Below, one piece after another: positions 36,473-45,632 of a stretch of 64,000 nucleotides of DNA (positions are counted from its first letter, which is position 1; each line of letters begins with the position of its first letter). Made by a program: the position numbers and the translations under genes. The DNA comes from UBA8437 sp964646205 (GTDB taxonomy: Bacteria > Planctomycetota > Planctomycetia > Planctomycetales > Planctomycetaceae). The DNA lies in NCBI GenBank assembly GCA_964646205.1, contig CAZYAZ010000013.1, positions 1 through 64,000 of the forward strand, given 5' to 3'. The notes below the pieces were generated by a model. The model searched no databases and had not been told where the DNA came from. It worked only from the letters and a program-made list of their open reading frames with translations.

Positions 36473-36721
36473 CTATTCGTCCTCCTCGGTCGACTCGGTC
36501 GTCTCCATTGTCTCGTCGACCAGTTCCTCTTCTTCCTTCTTTTTCTTCTTCTTTCGCCCGAGCGAACTTTTGATGACCCGGACCTTGGGAAGTCCAAAGG
36601 GACTCTGGCCGTCCTGCCAGCGATCTTCGAATTGTAGTCTCTCGATCCGTTCGTTTCTCTTCAACACGTTGCGCATCCGCAGGAGATGTCCCTTGCGTCG
36701 AAGGCTCTTGTCAATCGTCAC
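36473..36721 (-). CDS. Small basic protein, PVC-superphylum signature family
   Basis: 82 residues. The N-terminal 50 (MTIDKSLRRKGHLLRMRNVL, then RIERLQFEDRW and GLPKVRVIKSSLG) match the small basic protein found in Planctomycetes, Verrucomicrobia and Chlamydiae and used as a PVC marker; a nucleic-acid-binding housekeeping role has been proposed. After this comes an odd tail: six K, then four E, then an acidic Glu/Thr run to the end (ESTEEDE). The family is usually shorter, so the tail is an addition. A 12-base palindrome ACCGGATCCGGT (36461-36472) follows the stop. Confidence 0.85.
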   Translation of the reverse strand: MTIDKSLRRKGHLLRMRNVLKRNERIERLQFEDRWQDGQSPFGLPKVRVIKSSLGRKKKKKKEEEELVDETMETTESTEEDE

Positions 36722-36870
36722 CGTGGCGTCTCCCCGGGTCGGCGCGGTAGAGTCGGTCCAGACGAATTTCGAGTTGCACTGGCGGGACCGACACCAAGTG
36801 CTCAGAACCCAATCGTAGGACGAGTGTGTTCCGAATGCAACCGCTGGTTTTCGGGCATCGATGAACTGTC

Positions 36871-38445
36871 ATGGGACTGTTTCACACTGAATTTGCGACG
36901 ATCGACTGGATCATCGTCGTGGTGTATCTGACCGGTTCGATTCTGATCGGACTGTGGGCCAACCGGTATGTGGGGGGGTTGAGTGACTACCTGGTGGCCG
37001 GGCGGACGCTGAGGATTCGCCTGGCATTGGCGACAATGACCGGTACCGAGTTGGGGCTCGTCACGGTCATGTACGTGTCCGAACTGGGATACACCAAGCA
37101 GTTTGCCTCGTTGTACCTGGCGGTGATCGAGGTGTTGGGCCTGGCGGTGATCGGGGCCACCGGCCTGGTCGTGTATCGCTTGCGACAGGAAGCGGTGCTG
37201 ACTGTGCCGGAGTATTACCAGCGACGGTATTCGCAAACGGTCCGTGTTGTGGGGGCGGTGATGATGGTCCTCGCAGGCGTGCTCAACATGGGGGTGTTCC
37301 TCAAGGCGGGCTCGCTGTTCCTGGTCGGTGTGACCGGACTCGATGACCCGATGGCACTCAAGTTGATCATGACCGGCTTGCTGCTGCTGGTGTTGTTCTA
37401 CACCGTCCTGGGAGGGATGGTGTCGGTGGTCATCACCGACCTGATCCAATTCCTCGTGCTGGGAGTAGGGGCACTGGTGGTCAGTTTTTTCGTCCTGGAT
37501 GAACTGGGCGGCATTGGCGGCCTGTGGGACCTCAGCGGGACGACGTACGTGAATCCGCTGCTGGGCGACAATCCGGTGACCAGCCAGGAAGCTGATGGAG
37601 TGGGGCCCTGGATGTTGATGGCCCAGTGGTTGACCCTGTCGATCGCCGTCATGCTCTGGCCCGCGACCGTCTCACGGACGCTCGCGGTGAAAACGCCGAC
37701 TGTGGCCCGGAAACTGTATCTCTTCAGTTCGATTCCCTTTCTTGCCCGACGGACACTGCCTGCCCTGTGGGGCATTGGCGCGTTCGCATATTTTGCCGCC
37801 CACGCTGACCTGGGCAGCGAGTTTCAACAGGCAATTGATTCGAAGAACATTTCCACGCTCTCGGCCATGCCGTTGTACCTGGCCAAGATCATTCCCAGCG
37901 GTCTGCTGGGAATCGTCACTGCGGCGATGCTGGCGGCTTTCATGTCGACCCACGACAGTTACCTGTTGTGCTGGAGTGGCGTTGTGGCACAGGACATCGT
38001 GGCCCCACTGTGTGGTGGACTCAGTGATCGGGGACGCGTGATGGTGACACGAGTCAGCATTGTGGTGATCGGCGCGTTCCTTTTGTTCTGGGGACTGTGG
38101 TACGAGGTCGGGCAGGAACTGTGGGACTACCTGGCTATCACCGGGACGGTGTATCTCTCGGGAGCGCTGCCGGTCATTGTCGGGGGGCTGTACTGGCGTC
38201 GAGCCAGTTCGGCTGGTGCCCTGGCAGCCCTGGTCTGCGGCGTGATGGGGGTTTGTGGATTGCCCCAGGTGATTGATGCGATCAACTCGAGATTTTTCGC
38301 CGATCCGGATGGATTCCAGGTGTTCCCGGCGTTGATGATGCTGGTGACGATGGCCACACCAACCTTGATCTTCATTCCCATTTCAATACTGGTTCCCGAT
38401 AGACAGCAAGTTGACGGTTCGGACACCCAGGAGGTGACCTCGTGA
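36871..38445 (+). CDS. Sodium:solute symporter family transporter
   Basis: 524 residues, about 13 membrane helices, SSS family (SLC5-like, LeuT fold), Na+-driven uptake of a small solute. DWIIVVVYLTGSILIGLWA and the family start SDYLVAGRTL are at the N-terminus; TVPEYYQRRYSQTVR, VLGGMVSVVITDLIQF and MLAAFMSTHDSYLLCWSGV carry the Na-site region and conserved helices. The substrate is unknown. The stop overlaps the next small gene by GTGA. Confidence 0.9.
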   Translation: MGLFHTEFATIDWIIVVVYLTGSILIGLWANRYVGGLSDYLVAGRTLRIRLALATMTGTELGLVTVMYVSELGYTKQFASLYLAVIEVLGLAVIGATGLVVYRLRQEAVLTVPEYYQRRYSQTVRVVGAVMMVLAGVLNMGVFLKAGSLFLVGVTGLDDPMALKLIMTGLLLLVLFYTVLGGMVSVVITDLIQFLVLGVGALVVSFFVLDELGGIGGLWDLSGTTYVNPLLGDNPVTSQEADGVGPWMLMAQWLTLSIAVMLWPATVSRTLAVKTPTVARKLYLFSSIPFLARRTLPALWGIGAFAYFAAHADLGSEFQQAIDSKNISTLSAMPLYLAKIIPSGLLGIVTAAMLAAFMSTHDSYLLCWSGVVAQDIVAPLCGGLSDRGRVMVTRVSIVVIGAFLLFWGLWYEVGQELWDYLAITGTVYLSGALPVIVGGLYWRRASSAGALAALVCGVMGVCGLPQVIDAINSRFFADPDGFQVFPALMMLVTMATPTLIFIPISILVPDRQQVDGSDTQEVTS

Positions 38446-38624
38446 GTGATTCGATCTGGCGGGTGGTTTGGATGGGAATCCTGGGTGCCGGACTCATAGG
38501 AATGGCCGGATTGTTACTGGTCGTTGGAGTTGGTTCGGTGCGTGAATTGCGCCAGTCGTTGGAGGAATTGAAACCGGGGGACGATCTGGATGAGGCCGAG
38601 AGCCCAGTTGACCCGGTGGAGTGA
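38442..38624 (+). CDS. Small single-helix partner of the symporter
   Basis: 60 residues from GTG 38442, which overlaps the symporter stop. One membrane helix (WMGILGAGLIGMAGLLLVVGV, about 10-30) and a charged acidic cytoplasmic tail (LRQSLEELKPGDDLDEAES). Position and coupling suggest an accessory subunit of the transporter; the symporter at 53842 also has a small membrane partner, though that one is unrelated in sequence. Confidence 0.65.
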   Translation: MSDSIWRVVWMGILGAGLIGMAGLLLVVGVGSVRELRQSLEELKPGDDLDEAESPVDPVE

Positions 38625-38739
38625 ACCGATCCTCCTGTTTAGTGGCAAATGGTCTTCTCAGATGGGTCCGGCTGGAGTAGTTTAGGCACCACGTTGTCAC
38701 GAGATGCCATGGCGGCGTTTTTCTCGGAGTTACGTAACG

Positions 38740-39201
38740 ATGCAGTGTCCGTTTTGCCGTTACGACGAGACAAAGGTGGTCGATTCTCGGACCAGCCAGC
38801 CTCATGCGATTCGTCGTCGCCGCGAGTGTCTGGGTTGTGAACGTCGGTTCACGACGTACGAGAAGATCGAAGAATCTCCCTTGCGGGTGATCAAGAAGGA
38901 TGGTTCCCGGGTTCCGTTTGATCGTGAGCGGATTCGCGCGGGGCTCGAGAAAGCCTGCTACAAGCGTCCGGTCAGTGACGACCAGATCGAGGGAGTGATT
39001 AACGCGGTCGAGCAGGAAGTCCACCAGGGTTTCGACCGTGAAATTCCGTCTCGGGAAATCGGCGAACTGGTGTTTGGCCGGCTGCGTGAAGTCGACCAGG
39101 TGGCGTTTGTCCGCTTCGCGTCGGTGTATCGAGAGTTCAAGGATGTCAATGACTTCGTTGAAGAACTCGAACCGATGCTCAGAGATGTGGATCGTCAGTA
39201 G
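38740..39201 (+). CDS. nrdR: Transcriptional repressor NrdR
   Basis: Zinc-ribbon/ATP-cone repressor of ribonucleotide reductase genes. 153 residues from ATG 38740. The zinc ribbon has CPFC (residues 3-6) and CLGC with RRRRECLGCERRFTTYE; the ATP-cone follows (VIKKDGSRVPFDRERIRAGL, then YKRPVSDDQIE). Length is standard. No nrd gene is in the window. ATG 38704 would add 12 residues that are not family-like. Confidence 0.96.
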   Translation: MQCPFCRYDETKVVDSRTSQPHAIRRRRECLGCERRFTTYEKIEESPLRVIKKDGSRVPFDRERIRAGLEKACYKRPVSDDQIEGVINAVEQEVHQGFDREIPSREIGELVFGRLREVDQVAFVRFASVYREFKDVNDFVEELEPMLRDVDRQ

Positions 39202-39269
39202 CCCCGGTTTTCGGGAGTTGCCCAAGAGACATTGACTCGTTTGGTGCGGATCGAGATGATCCCTGCGCC

Positions 39270-40793
39270 ATGTCGTATGAGTTGGTCGAGATTGTCCGGG
39301 GGGCCGGTCATCCGCGTCTGTTGGTCGTGGGTGATCTGGTGCTGGACCGTTACACCTGGGCGGACGCTGAACGTATCAGCCAGGAGGCCCCGGTGATGCT
39401 CCTCCGGGAGGATCGCCGCGAGTCTCGTCTTGGCGGTGCAGCCAACGTGGCCAACATGCTTCGCGGGCTCGAAGCCGAAGTGGTGATGTGTGGAGTGGTT
39501 GGTGACGACGAAGACGGCCGTGAGATGCGGTACCAGTTGGAACAGGCTGGCATCGGAACCGGGTTGGTCGTGACGGACAAGGAGCGGCCGACAACCGTCA
39601 AGACGCGCGTGATCGGCCGCGCCCAACACCGTCATCCTCACCAGGTCCTCCGCGTTGATCGTGAGTCTCGCGAGCCCCTGGGTGGGGTGATCGCCGAGGA
39701 AATGGTCGCCGCATTGGAGCGGACGATTCGCATGGCCGAACCGGACAACCAGATCGACGCGGTGTTGGTTTCGGACTACGCCAAGGGGGTCTGTACGCCC
39801 GAATTGCTGGCCGCAGTTGTTGCGATGAGCCGCGAGTCGGGAATACCGGTGATCGTTGATCCAGCCGCGGGGGCGGATTATCGCTGTTACCGTGGTGCCA
39901 CTGCGATCACTCCCAACCGAACCGAGACCGCTCGGGCCACCGGGCAACAGGTGGTGACGATCGAGGATGGCATGGCGGCTGCGATCACGTTGCGTGCCGA
40001 TCTGGATCTCGACACGGCGTTTGTGACGCTCGACAGCGACGGGATCGTGTTGGCCGATTCCCAGGACACCGCTCGCCATGTCCCCACCCGTCGTAGGGAG
40101 GTCTACGACATTACCGGTGCTGGCGACATGGTTTTGGCCACGATCGGACTATCGGCCGCCGCGGGTTGTGATCCCGAAACCATGGCTCGTTTGGCCAATA
40201 CGGCCGGTGGGCTGGAGGTGGAGAAGATTGGCGTCGTCACGGTGACGCGTGGCGAGATGATTGCCGACCTGTTGGGTGGGCCACGTTCGGCCGGTGAGAA
40301 GATTCATTCACGTGAGACATTGTGCGGATTGCTGGAAGCTCGAAGGGATTCGGGCCAACGCGTGGTGTTGACCAACGGTTGCTTCGACCTGTTGCACGCC
40401 GGTCACCTGGCGTGTCTCGAGCAGGCCGCGGCCGAGGGCGATTGCCTGGTCGTGGCTGTCAACAGCGACGCCAGTGTGCGGGGCTTGGCCAAGGGGCCAG
40501 GACGGCCGATCATCGCCGAAAACCAGCGAGCGGCGATGCTCGCTGGCCTTGAGGTGGTTGACTACGTGGTGATTTTTGACGAAGCGACCCCCGAGTCTCT
40601 CATCGAGGCGCTCCGCCCCGATGTCCTGGTCAAGGGCGGGACATACGCGGTCGAGGAAATTGTGGGTCGTGAATTGGTCGAATCGTATGGAGGCGTGGCC
40701 AAGCCGCTCGGGCTGGTTCCCGGTTTGTCGACCAGCCAGATCGTGGCCCGGATTTACGAAGCCGAACAGTGTGAAATAAGACGAGCGGGCTAA
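39270..40793 (+). CDS. hldE: Bifunctional heptose kinase / adenylyltransferase HldE
   Basis: Makes ADP-heptose for LPS inner core: the N-terminal ribokinase-fold domain phosphorylates heptose-7-phosphate, the C-terminal domain adenylylates heptose-1-phosphate. 507 residues. Kinase: SRLGGAANVANML, VLVSDYAKGV, and the catalytic ITGAGDMVLATIG near 290. Transferase from about 365: LTNGCFDLLHAGHLACLEQ with the HxGH motif, VAVNSDASVRGL and RPDVLVKGGTY. It is followed by waaF (35 bp), an LPS core operon. Confidence 0.95.
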   Translation: MSYELVEIVRGAGHPRLLVVGDLVLDRYTWADAERISQEAPVMLLREDRRESRLGGAANVANMLRGLEAEVVMCGVVGDDEDGREMRYQLEQAGIGTGLVVTDKERPTTVKTRVIGRAQHRHPHQVLRVDRESREPLGGVIAEEMVAALERTIRMAEPDNQIDAVLVSDYAKGVCTPELLAAVVAMSRESGIPVIVDPAAGADYRCYRGATAITPNRTETARATGQQVVTIEDGMAAAITLRADLDLDTAFVTLDSDGIVLADSQDTARHVPTRRREVYDITGAGDMVLATIGLSAAAGCDPETMARLANTAGGLEVEKIGVVTVTRGEMIADLLGGPRSAGEKIHSRETLCGLLEARRDSGQRVVLTNGCFDLLHAGHLACLEQAAAEGDCLVVAVNSDASVRGLAKGPGRPIIAENQRAAMLAGLEVVDYVVIFDEATPESLIEALRPDVLVKGGTYAVEEIVGRELVESYGGVAKPLGLVPGLSTSQIVARIYEAEQCEIRRAG

Positions 40794-40828
40794 CGGGCTA
40801 ACGGGACGAGGGCAGTCGGGGGAATGTC

Positions 40829-41866
40829 ATGAAGATTGCCGTCTATCTGCCCAACTGGATCGGTGATGCCGTGATGGCGACTCCGGCCCTGGCGGCAATT
40901 CGCGGCCAGTGGCCCGGGGCTGAAGTTGTCGGGGTGCTGCGTCCCTATGTCGCGGACGTTCTGGACGGAACAGGGCTTGTCGATCGAGTGATCGAATGGG
41001 ATCCGCGAGGCGGTGACCACGACATGTCGGGGTGGCGGCTGGCGAGACGCTTGCGTCGCGAACAATTTGACGTGGCGGTGTTGCTGCCCAACTCGCTTCG
41101 ATCCGCCTGGATGGCGTGGCTGTCCGGGGCTCGCCGGCGAGTCGGTTTTTCAAGGAATGGACGACGGCTGTTGCTAACCGACCCGGTGCTGCCGAAATCT
41201 CGAAACACCCCGCACCCGGTCCTGGATGAGTACCTCCGGTTGGTGGAGCCATTGGGGTGCGGATCGGCCGACCATCGAATGCACCTGTCCGTTTCGAGTC
41301 GCGACGAGGCAGACTGGCAGGCGATTCGTGCGAGTCGAAGTGATGTGTTGGGGCAGCGGCCCTACATCTGTTTCAATCCAGGGGGAGCGTTTGGAGCTGC
41401 CAAGCATTGGCCAAGTCACCTGTTCGGTGAACTCGCCCGGATGATCGTGGCCGAAACAGAAATGTCCGTCGTAGTGGTGTGTGGACCATCGGAACGTGCC
41501 GAGGCCGGTGAGATTGTTGCTGCTGCCGGCGAGTCGCGTGTCGTGTCACTGGCCGATGAGGTCCTGAGCCTGGGGCTGACCAAGGCGGTGATTTGTCATG
41601 CAGCCGCGCTGGTCACGACCGACTCGGGACCGAGGCATTTCGCGGCCCCATTCCAGGTGCCGGTGGTGACGTTGTTTGGGCCGACCCACATTGCCTGGAG
41701 CGAAACACATTTCGAAAAAGCGATTCATGTTCAACTGGATCTGGACTGTGGCCCCTGTCAGCAGCGGACATGTCCCCTGGGGCACCATCGGTGCATGACT
41801 GAACTGGCCCCCTCTCGGGTGTACCGGGAGTTGATGTCGTTGATGAAACAGGCTCAGGCCGCGTGA
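40829..41866 (+). CDS. waaF: ADP-heptose:LPS heptosyltransferase (WaaF type)
   Basis: GT9 family transferase adding heptose to the LPS inner core on the cytoplasmic face. 345 residues. YLPNWIGDAVMATPAL is the family N-terminus, PNSLRSAWMAWLSGA and VGFSRNGR follow; the donor site has NPGGAFGAAKHWP and TTDSGPRHFAAPF. A Cys/His-rich segment near the end (CGPCQQRTCPLGHHRCM) is common in WaaF. Its stop overlaps the kinase gene by GTGA. Confidence 0.94.
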   Translation: MKIAVYLPNWIGDAVMATPALAAIRGQWPGAEVVGVLRPYVADVLDGTGLVDRVIEWDPRGGDHDMSGWRLARRLRREQFDVAVLLPNSLRSAWMAWLSGARRRVGFSRNGRRLLLTDPVLPKSRNTPHPVLDEYLRLVEPLGCGSADHRMHLSVSSRDEADWQAIRASRSDVLGQRPYICFNPGGAFGAAKHWPSHLFGELARMIVAETEMSVVVVCGPSERAEAGEIVAAAGESRVVSLADEVLSLGLTKAVICHAAALVTTDSGPRHFAAPFQVPVVTLFGPTHIAWSETHFEKAIHVQLDLDCGPCQQRTCPLGHHRCMTELAPSRVYRELMSLMKQAQAA

Positions 41867-42714
41867 CCACAAACCGGCGTTTGACCGTGCACGATCCCAC
41901 TCCAAACCTGTCATCTTTCTTGCCGATGTCCGTTCGTGGGCGCCGAGTGGTGGGTCGAGTGTGTGACGAGGAGTTGGCCGGTTGGTTCGCGGAAACCGCC
42001 GAACGGGTTCACGGGGACGATGTTTCCAACATCCTGAAACGGACCGGTCGTCGGCTGGTTTTTCGGGACGGCGACGCCGTGGTCAAGGTTGTGTTCCTGG
42101 GTTCACTGCACCGCAAACGCAAATGGCGACGTTACGGGTACATGGAAGCAAAGAGCCTGCAGTATGCCGCCTCGCTGGGACTGACCGTTCCGCGTGTCCT
42201 GGCCCAGGGGCGGTTGCGGCGTTGGTGTGATCCACTGGTGGCCAGCCTGCTGGCAATCGAACATCTGACAGGTCGGACAACGGTGTCATCACAACTGGCC
42301 GGTGCTGCCGATCGCGCTGCAAGGCGATGTGTGCTGGATCGGGCGGCGGCGGTATTGGTCGAATTGACCAGGACTGGTTGTTTTCACGTTGATGTTGGGC
42401 CCGACAACCTGTTTCTGCCGACTCCCGGGAGTGTCGGAACCGGTCCCGCAGTGATCGATCTGGAATACGCCGAGTTTGTTGCGCCCGGCCAGGTGACCCA
42501 ATTGGTTCGGCAGGCTTCACGCTTGGCGTGCTACTGCCGCGAGGACTGGTCCGACTTGGATTACCTCGGATGGTTTGACGGCGTGCTCGCCACCGCTCGA
42601 GAGGTGTGCGAGATCGATATGACGGGGCGTGACCTGGCGAGAAGAGAATTCGCGACGGCACTGGGGATGGCCTCGTTCCGTTGCGAGTCGACGGGACTTG
42701 TCCGTGCCGCCTGA
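41863..42714 (+). CDS. WaaP/Kdo-kinase-like LPS core kinase, putative
   Basis: 283 residues, protein-kinase fold of the LPS kinase group. VVKVVFLGS has the ATP lysine (about 75), YMEAKSLQYAASLG the helix-C glutamate, FHVDVGPDNLFL the catalytic HxD...N loop, and AVIDLEYAEF the metal-binding motif as DLE instead of the more usual DFD or DFG. The start is GTG 41863 overlapping the waaF stop, so it is translated with the heptosyltransferase, which supports heptose or Kdo phosphorylation. The substrate position is not known. Confidence 0.8.
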   Translation: MTTNRRLTVHDPTPNLSSFLPMSVRGRRVVGRVCDEELAGWFAETAERVHGDDVSNILKRTGRRLVFRDGDAVVKVVFLGSLHRKRKWRRYGYMEAKSLQYAASLGLTVPRVLAQGRLRRWCDPLVASLLAIEHLTGRTTVSSQLAGAADRAARRCVLDRAAAVLVELTRTGCFHVDVGPDNLFLPTPGSVGTGPAVIDLEYAEFVAPGQVTQLVRQASRLACYCREDWSDLDYLGWFDGVLATAREVCEIDMTGRDLARREFATALGMASFRCESTGLVRAA

Positions 42715-42812
42715 CGCAGCGTGTGATCGGCCCCGCATTTCAAGCCACGGTGTCGCGAAAACACTCGAAAACGCTCGACATTCTCGCCACGATTGACTCT
42801 AACTCGTCAGTG

Positions 42813-42839
42813 GTGATGCACCGATGACCGGTACATCAC
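42813..42839 (+). other. Strong hairpin between the LPS kinase gene and plsY
   Basis: GTGATGCACCG pairs with CGGTACATCAC (10 pairs, one C-A mismatch, 5-base loop). It is 98 bases after the kinase stop and 33 bases before plsY. No T-run follows, so it is leader structure or a processing site rather than a standard terminator. The rest of 42715-42872 shows nothing else. Confidence 0.5.
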
Positions 42840-42872
42840 GGCTCTTCATTGGCCCACCCCGGCGCGACATCG

Positions 42873-43592
42873 ATGTCCACGCCCGTCTACATGGTGATTG
42901 CGTGTGTCGTGGCCTACCTGGTTGGTGGGATCCCCTTCGGTTACGTCGTCGGGCGGTTGGTTGGCGGATTCGATATCCGTCAGCAGGGAAGTGGGAACAT
43001 TGGCGCGACCAATGTGGCTCGCGTGCTGGGATGGAAATGGGGTGTGGCGGTCCTGGTGCCCGACGCACTGAAGGGCATGCTGCCGGTGGTGACGGTGTCC
43101 ACGACGATCAGCTTGTGTGTGAAAACGGTTGAACCGGGCAGCGTGACTGTCGTGCACACTCAGGTGCTGGTGGGGTTGATCGCGATCCTGGGACACATGT
43201 ACCCGTGCTGGATCGGCCTCCGAGGCGGCAAGGGAGTTGCCACGGCGTTGGGTGTGGCAATTGTGTTGGGGCCGTGGGCGACGCTGGTGGCCCTGGTGGT
43301 TTACCTGTTGACCCTGGCGATCGTTCGCATGGGCAGCCTGGCGTCATTGCTGGCGGCCCTGTCGTTTGCGATCGCCAAGACGGTGTTGATGGCGTTGGCG
43401 GGCGAATGGACCTCGCAATGGAGCCTGTCGGCATTCACCCTGGCGGTGCCGTTGATGATCGTTTATCGACACCGCGGCAATATCGTCCGGATCATTCGTG
43501 GCGAGGAACACCGGATGGGCCAGGGGGGCGTAAAGGACCGGCCTCCCGAAGGGCCGCTCGACGAGGTCAACTCGGTCCCGGATGAACCATGA
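42873..43592 (+). CDS. plsY: Acyl-phosphate glycerol-3-phosphate acyltransferase PlsY
   Basis: Membrane enzyme that acylates glycerol-3-phosphate from acyl-phosphate, first step of phospholipid synthesis. 239 residues from ATG 42873. VGGIPFGYVVGRL, the active-site QGSGNIGATNVAR, WIGLRGGKGVATALG and VYRHRGNIVRIIRGEE are the family motifs. There are about six membrane helices; a stretch of about 25 residues after MLPVVTVS makes a longer periplasmic loop than usual. The C-terminal 25 residues (GQGGVKDRPPEGPLDEVNS) are an extension. The 3' end overlaps the convergent acetyltransferase gene by 26 bases. Confidence 0.94.
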   Translation: MSTPVYMVIACVVAYLVGGIPFGYVVGRLVGGFDIRQQGSGNIGATNVARVLGWKWGVAVLVPDALKGMLPVVTVSTTISLCVKTVEPGSVTVVHTQVLVGLIAILGHMYPCWIGLRGGKGVATALGVAIVLGPWATLVALVVYLLTLAIVRMGSLASLLAALSFAIAKTVLMALAGEWTSQWSLSAFTLAVPLMIVYRHRGNIVRIIRGEEHRMGQGGVKDRPPEGPLDEVNSVPDEP

Positions 43593-44130
43593 TCAACCGG
43601 TCCTCGTGTGGCCTGTAGTAACCGTCGATTCGCTGACGGACGGTGAATCCGAAATTTTCGTAGAGCGTCACCGCCGCGGAATTGGTGGGATCGACAGTCA
43701 GGAGCACCGGAGCCACGGCCTGGGCCAGCCCGGCCTTCATCAATTCGCTGCCAATCCCCATTCCGCGGCAGTCAGAGTGGACCATGATCTTGTGCAGGCA
43801 GAGTTCCTCGGTGTTGGTGGGAAACATCACCAGTGCACCGGCGATGTCTCCAGACGCCGAGAGAGGTTCAGAGCCGGCAGGCCGTCGGGCGACCAGCAGG
43901 GTGGCCATGTCACACCAGATTCTCCAGATGTGCTCCCCGTCGGGAATGAACAAGTCGGGGGCAATTGGCCACGAGATACGATCGAGGGCCGCGACGTGGA
44001 GGTAGTCGCGGTCAGTGGCCGCTTCAATGGTGCAGGGCACGACGAATTCCTCGAGTCCAGGTCCGCGGTCTGTTTCGAGCGGAGAATAGGTGTTGTCCAG
44101 CGACAGGTAAAGTGGCCGGCAAATCTGCAC
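43567..44130 (-). CDS. GNAT family N-acetyltransferase
   Basis: 187 residues if GTG 44130 is the start; other GTG codons near VVPCTIEAA would also fit, and the open frame runs further upstream through the divergent gene's leader. The acetyl-CoA site is SDCRGMGIGSELMKAGL (R-x-x-G-x-G), followed by LLTVDPTNSAAVTLYENFGF, the typical motif A/B of GNATs. The N-terminal 65 residues do not match a family I know. Substrate unknown. Confidence 0.8.
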   Translation of the reverse strand: MQICRPLYLSLDNTYSPLETDRGPGLEEFVVPCTIEAATDRDYLHVAALDRISWPIAPDLFIPDGEHIWRIWCDMATLLVARRPAGSEPLSASGDIAGALVMFPTNTEELCLHKIMVHSDCRGMGIGSELMKAGLAQAVAPVLLTVDPTNSAAVTLYENFGFTVRQRIDGYYRPHEDRLIMVHPGPS

Positions 44131-44206
44131 TGATTGACAATCTCGATGGAATGGGGCAATGTGTCGCCGACCGAGGTGAGAGTGTTGAGAGAGAAGGGGA
44201 GCGGGG

Positions 44207-45604
44207 ATGATCACGAGATGGCGAGCGGGTGATGGCAGGGGCCTGGTCCGGTTGGCAGTCTGTGGACTGGCAATCCTGGCATTTTTCCAATCGGATCGCC
44301 TGGCGGCGGCGGGGCGTCCGAACATCATCCTGGTGATCACCGACGATCAACGATTCGACGCGCTGGGTTGCATGGGGAATGCGGTCCTCAAGACGCCCCA
44401 CATTGATGGATTGGCCGCCCAGGGGGCGTTGTTCACTCACACTTTCTGTACGACTTCAATCTGTGCGACCAGCCGTGCCAGTTTTCTGACTGGCCAGTAT
44501 GCGATGCGCCACGGAATTCGGAGTTTTCGAAAATCCCTGACAGAATCGCAGTGGAAAGATGCTTTTCCGGTGTTGCTGCGTCAGGCCGGTTATCGCACAG
44601 CGATGGTGGGCAAGTGGGGCCTGGGTGGCCCACTCCCTCGAGAACGCTATGACGTCTTCAACGGTTTTAGTGGCCAGGGGCGGTATTACTCCAAGCCAGC
44701 CGGCCAGGGGCCTCACCTGACCCATCGACTGGGCCAACAGGTTCTCGACTTCCTGGAAACCTGTGATGGGGACCAGCCGTTTCTGTTGCAGTACTACACA
44801 AAAGCGGCCCATTGCCAGGACGGCGATCCATGGCCGTTTCAGCCGGACCACCGTTACGACAAGTTGTTCTCGGGAATCCAGGTGCCATCTCCGGCAACAG
44901 CGACCGAGGCGCATTTCTCACGGCTCCCGAAGTTTCTGCAGACATCCGAGGCACGTCGCCGCTGGAAGATACGGTTTGCCAACCCGGCGATGTATCAGAA
45001 ATCGGTCAAGGACTACTACCGACTGGTTGTTGGCGTCGACGACGTGATTGGCCGGGTTGTGGCAAAGTTGAAGCAGAAGCAGTTGTTTGAGAATACGGTG
45101 ATCATCTTCACTTCCGATAATGGGTTTTACTTGGGTGAACACGGCTTGGCCGGGAAGTGGTTCATGCACGAGGAGTCGATTCGATTGCCACTGGTGATCT
45201 GTGATCCGCGTTTGCCTGAAGGTCGCAAAGGCCGCCGGCTGGGTGAATCGGCTTTGAACATCGACATCGCCCCGACGATCCTCGACCTGGCCGGACTGGA
45301 GGTCCCCGGTTCTGTTCAGGGGCGGTCACTGAAGCCGTTGCTGGAAGGGCGGCGTGTCGAGTGGCGGAACGAGTTCTTTTATGAGCACCCGTTCCAGCAT
45401 CCCAGGATTCCCAAGACCGAGGGAGTCCGGGGATCGCGTTGGAAATATGTCCGTTACACCTCGCTGGACCCGGTCGTTGAGGAGTTGTACGACCTGAAAG
45501 AGGATTCTCGCGAGGAGCGAAACCTGGCGGGCGACCCACGGTTTGTTGACCGGTTGGGGGACCAGCGAAACAAGTGGCGGGAGTGGCGTGAGCGGGTGAA
45601 GTAG
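44207..45604 (+). CDS. Secreted sulfatase
   Basis: 465-residue type I sulfatase; hydrolyses sulfate esters after Cys is matured to formylglycine. Residues 1-36 form a signal peptide (LVRLAVCGLAILAFF). VITDDQR (D46, D47) binds Ca, and the formylglycine site is C86 in CATSRASFLTG: the usual CxPSR has T in place of P, a variant seen in other marine sulfatases. GKWGLGG and FTSDNGFYLGEHGL are further metal/substrate motifs. Likely acts on sulfated polysaccharide in the periplasm. glpK follows 28 bases later on the same strand. Confidence 0.94.
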   Translation: MITRWRAGDGRGLVRLAVCGLAILAFFQSDRLAAAGRPNIILVITDDQRFDALGCMGNAVLKTPHIDGLAAQGALFTHTFCTTSICATSRASFLTGQYAMRHGIRSFRKSLTESQWKDAFPVLLRQAGYRTAMVGKWGLGGPLPRERYDVFNGFSGQGRYYSKPAGQGPHLTHRLGQQVLDFLETCDGDQPFLLQYYTKAAHCQDGDPWPFQPDHRYDKLFSGIQVPSPATATEAHFSRLPKFLQTSEARRRWKIRFANPAMYQKSVKDYYRLVVGVDDVIGRVVAKLKQKQLFENTVIIFTSDNGFYLGEHGLAGKWFMHEESIRLPLVICDPRLPEGRKGRRLGESALNIDIAPTILDLAGLEVPGSVQGRSLKPLLEGRRVEWRNEFFYEHPFQHPRIPKTEGVRGSRWKYVRYTSLDPVVEELYDLKEDSREERNLAGDPRFVDRLGDQRNKWREWRERVK

Positions 45605-45632
45605 CGACGGCAACCACGGCAAAGGTGAACGA

